A DNA stretch of 5,590 bases, from positions 10,423-16,012 of the forward strand of contig DDBE01000229.1 in NCBI GenBank assembly GCA_002332715.1, written 5' to 3'. Shown piece after piece: positions 5,541 to 5,590 of this stretch (position 1 is the stretch's first letter; each line of letters begins with the position of its first letter). The stretch comes from Flavobacteriales bacterium UBA2040. Its GTDB lineage: Bacteria > Bacteroidota > Bacteroidia > Flavobacteriales_D > Crocinitomicaceae. The translations under genes and the position numbers were made by a program. The notes under the pieces are model-generated. The model did no database searches. It worked only from the letters and a program-made list of their open reading frames with translations, and had not been told where the DNA came from.

Positions 5541-5590
5541 GGTGTAAAGATAGGTAAATCCTGCCACTTAATCGCCCTAAAAATGGGGAA

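Noticed and set aside
1..5590. CRISPR array, tRNA, rRNA, insertion sequence or phage genes
   Set aside because: No regularly spaced repeats, cloverleaf-like segment, transposase or integrase motif, or rRNA-like stretch was found on either strand by reading.

Overview
The window looks like ordinary chromosome of a Bacteroidota member, most likely a Flavobacteriales or Crocinitomicaceae-type bacterium. This rests on the AT-rich composition, lipoprotein signals of the 'FSCKK/FSCSS' type, the general lack of Shine-Dalgarno sequences, and the hydrolase, TerB-like and DUF393 proteins, which have the flavour of that phylum. The assignment is by eye; no database was searched.

Layout from left to right. 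Positions 1-753 (+) hold the 3' part of an alpha/beta hydrolase whose start lies outside the window. It ends tail to tail, with overlapping stop codons, against a leftward gene cluster at 3704-750. In transcription order this cluster encodes an unrecognised 88-aa protein, a lipoprotein of the YkuD_2-type L,D-transpeptidase family, and a 632-aa protein. The 632-aa protein has an N-terminal hydrophobic segment, a phosphohistidine swivelling domain and a C-terminal PEP-synthase/PPDK-type ATP-grasp domain. That domain order is the one seen in glucan water dikinases, not in PEP synthase. A 198-nt AT-rich spacer (3705-3902) follows.

Next come two small lipoproteins that converge and overlap by 25 nt (3903-4124 + and 4100-4531 -). 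The second diverges from a TerB-like gene (4561-4971 +) across only 29 nt. A 170-nt spacer rich in nested inverted repeats (4972-5141) separates TerB from a convergent DUF393/DCC thiol-disulfide oxidoreductase-like gene (5142-5540 -, GTG start).

How the genes work together: most products appear to act in or at the envelope (three lipoproteins and one signal-bearing or anchored dikinase-like protein). The only plausible operon is the 88-aa / L,D-transpeptidase / dikinase-like trio, with gaps of 67 and 59 nt. I see no defence system, mobile element, CRISPR array, tRNA or rRNA. The two items most worth following up are the membrane-targeted water-dikinase-like protein and the structured repeat at 4988-5139. 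Neither proves a new system.
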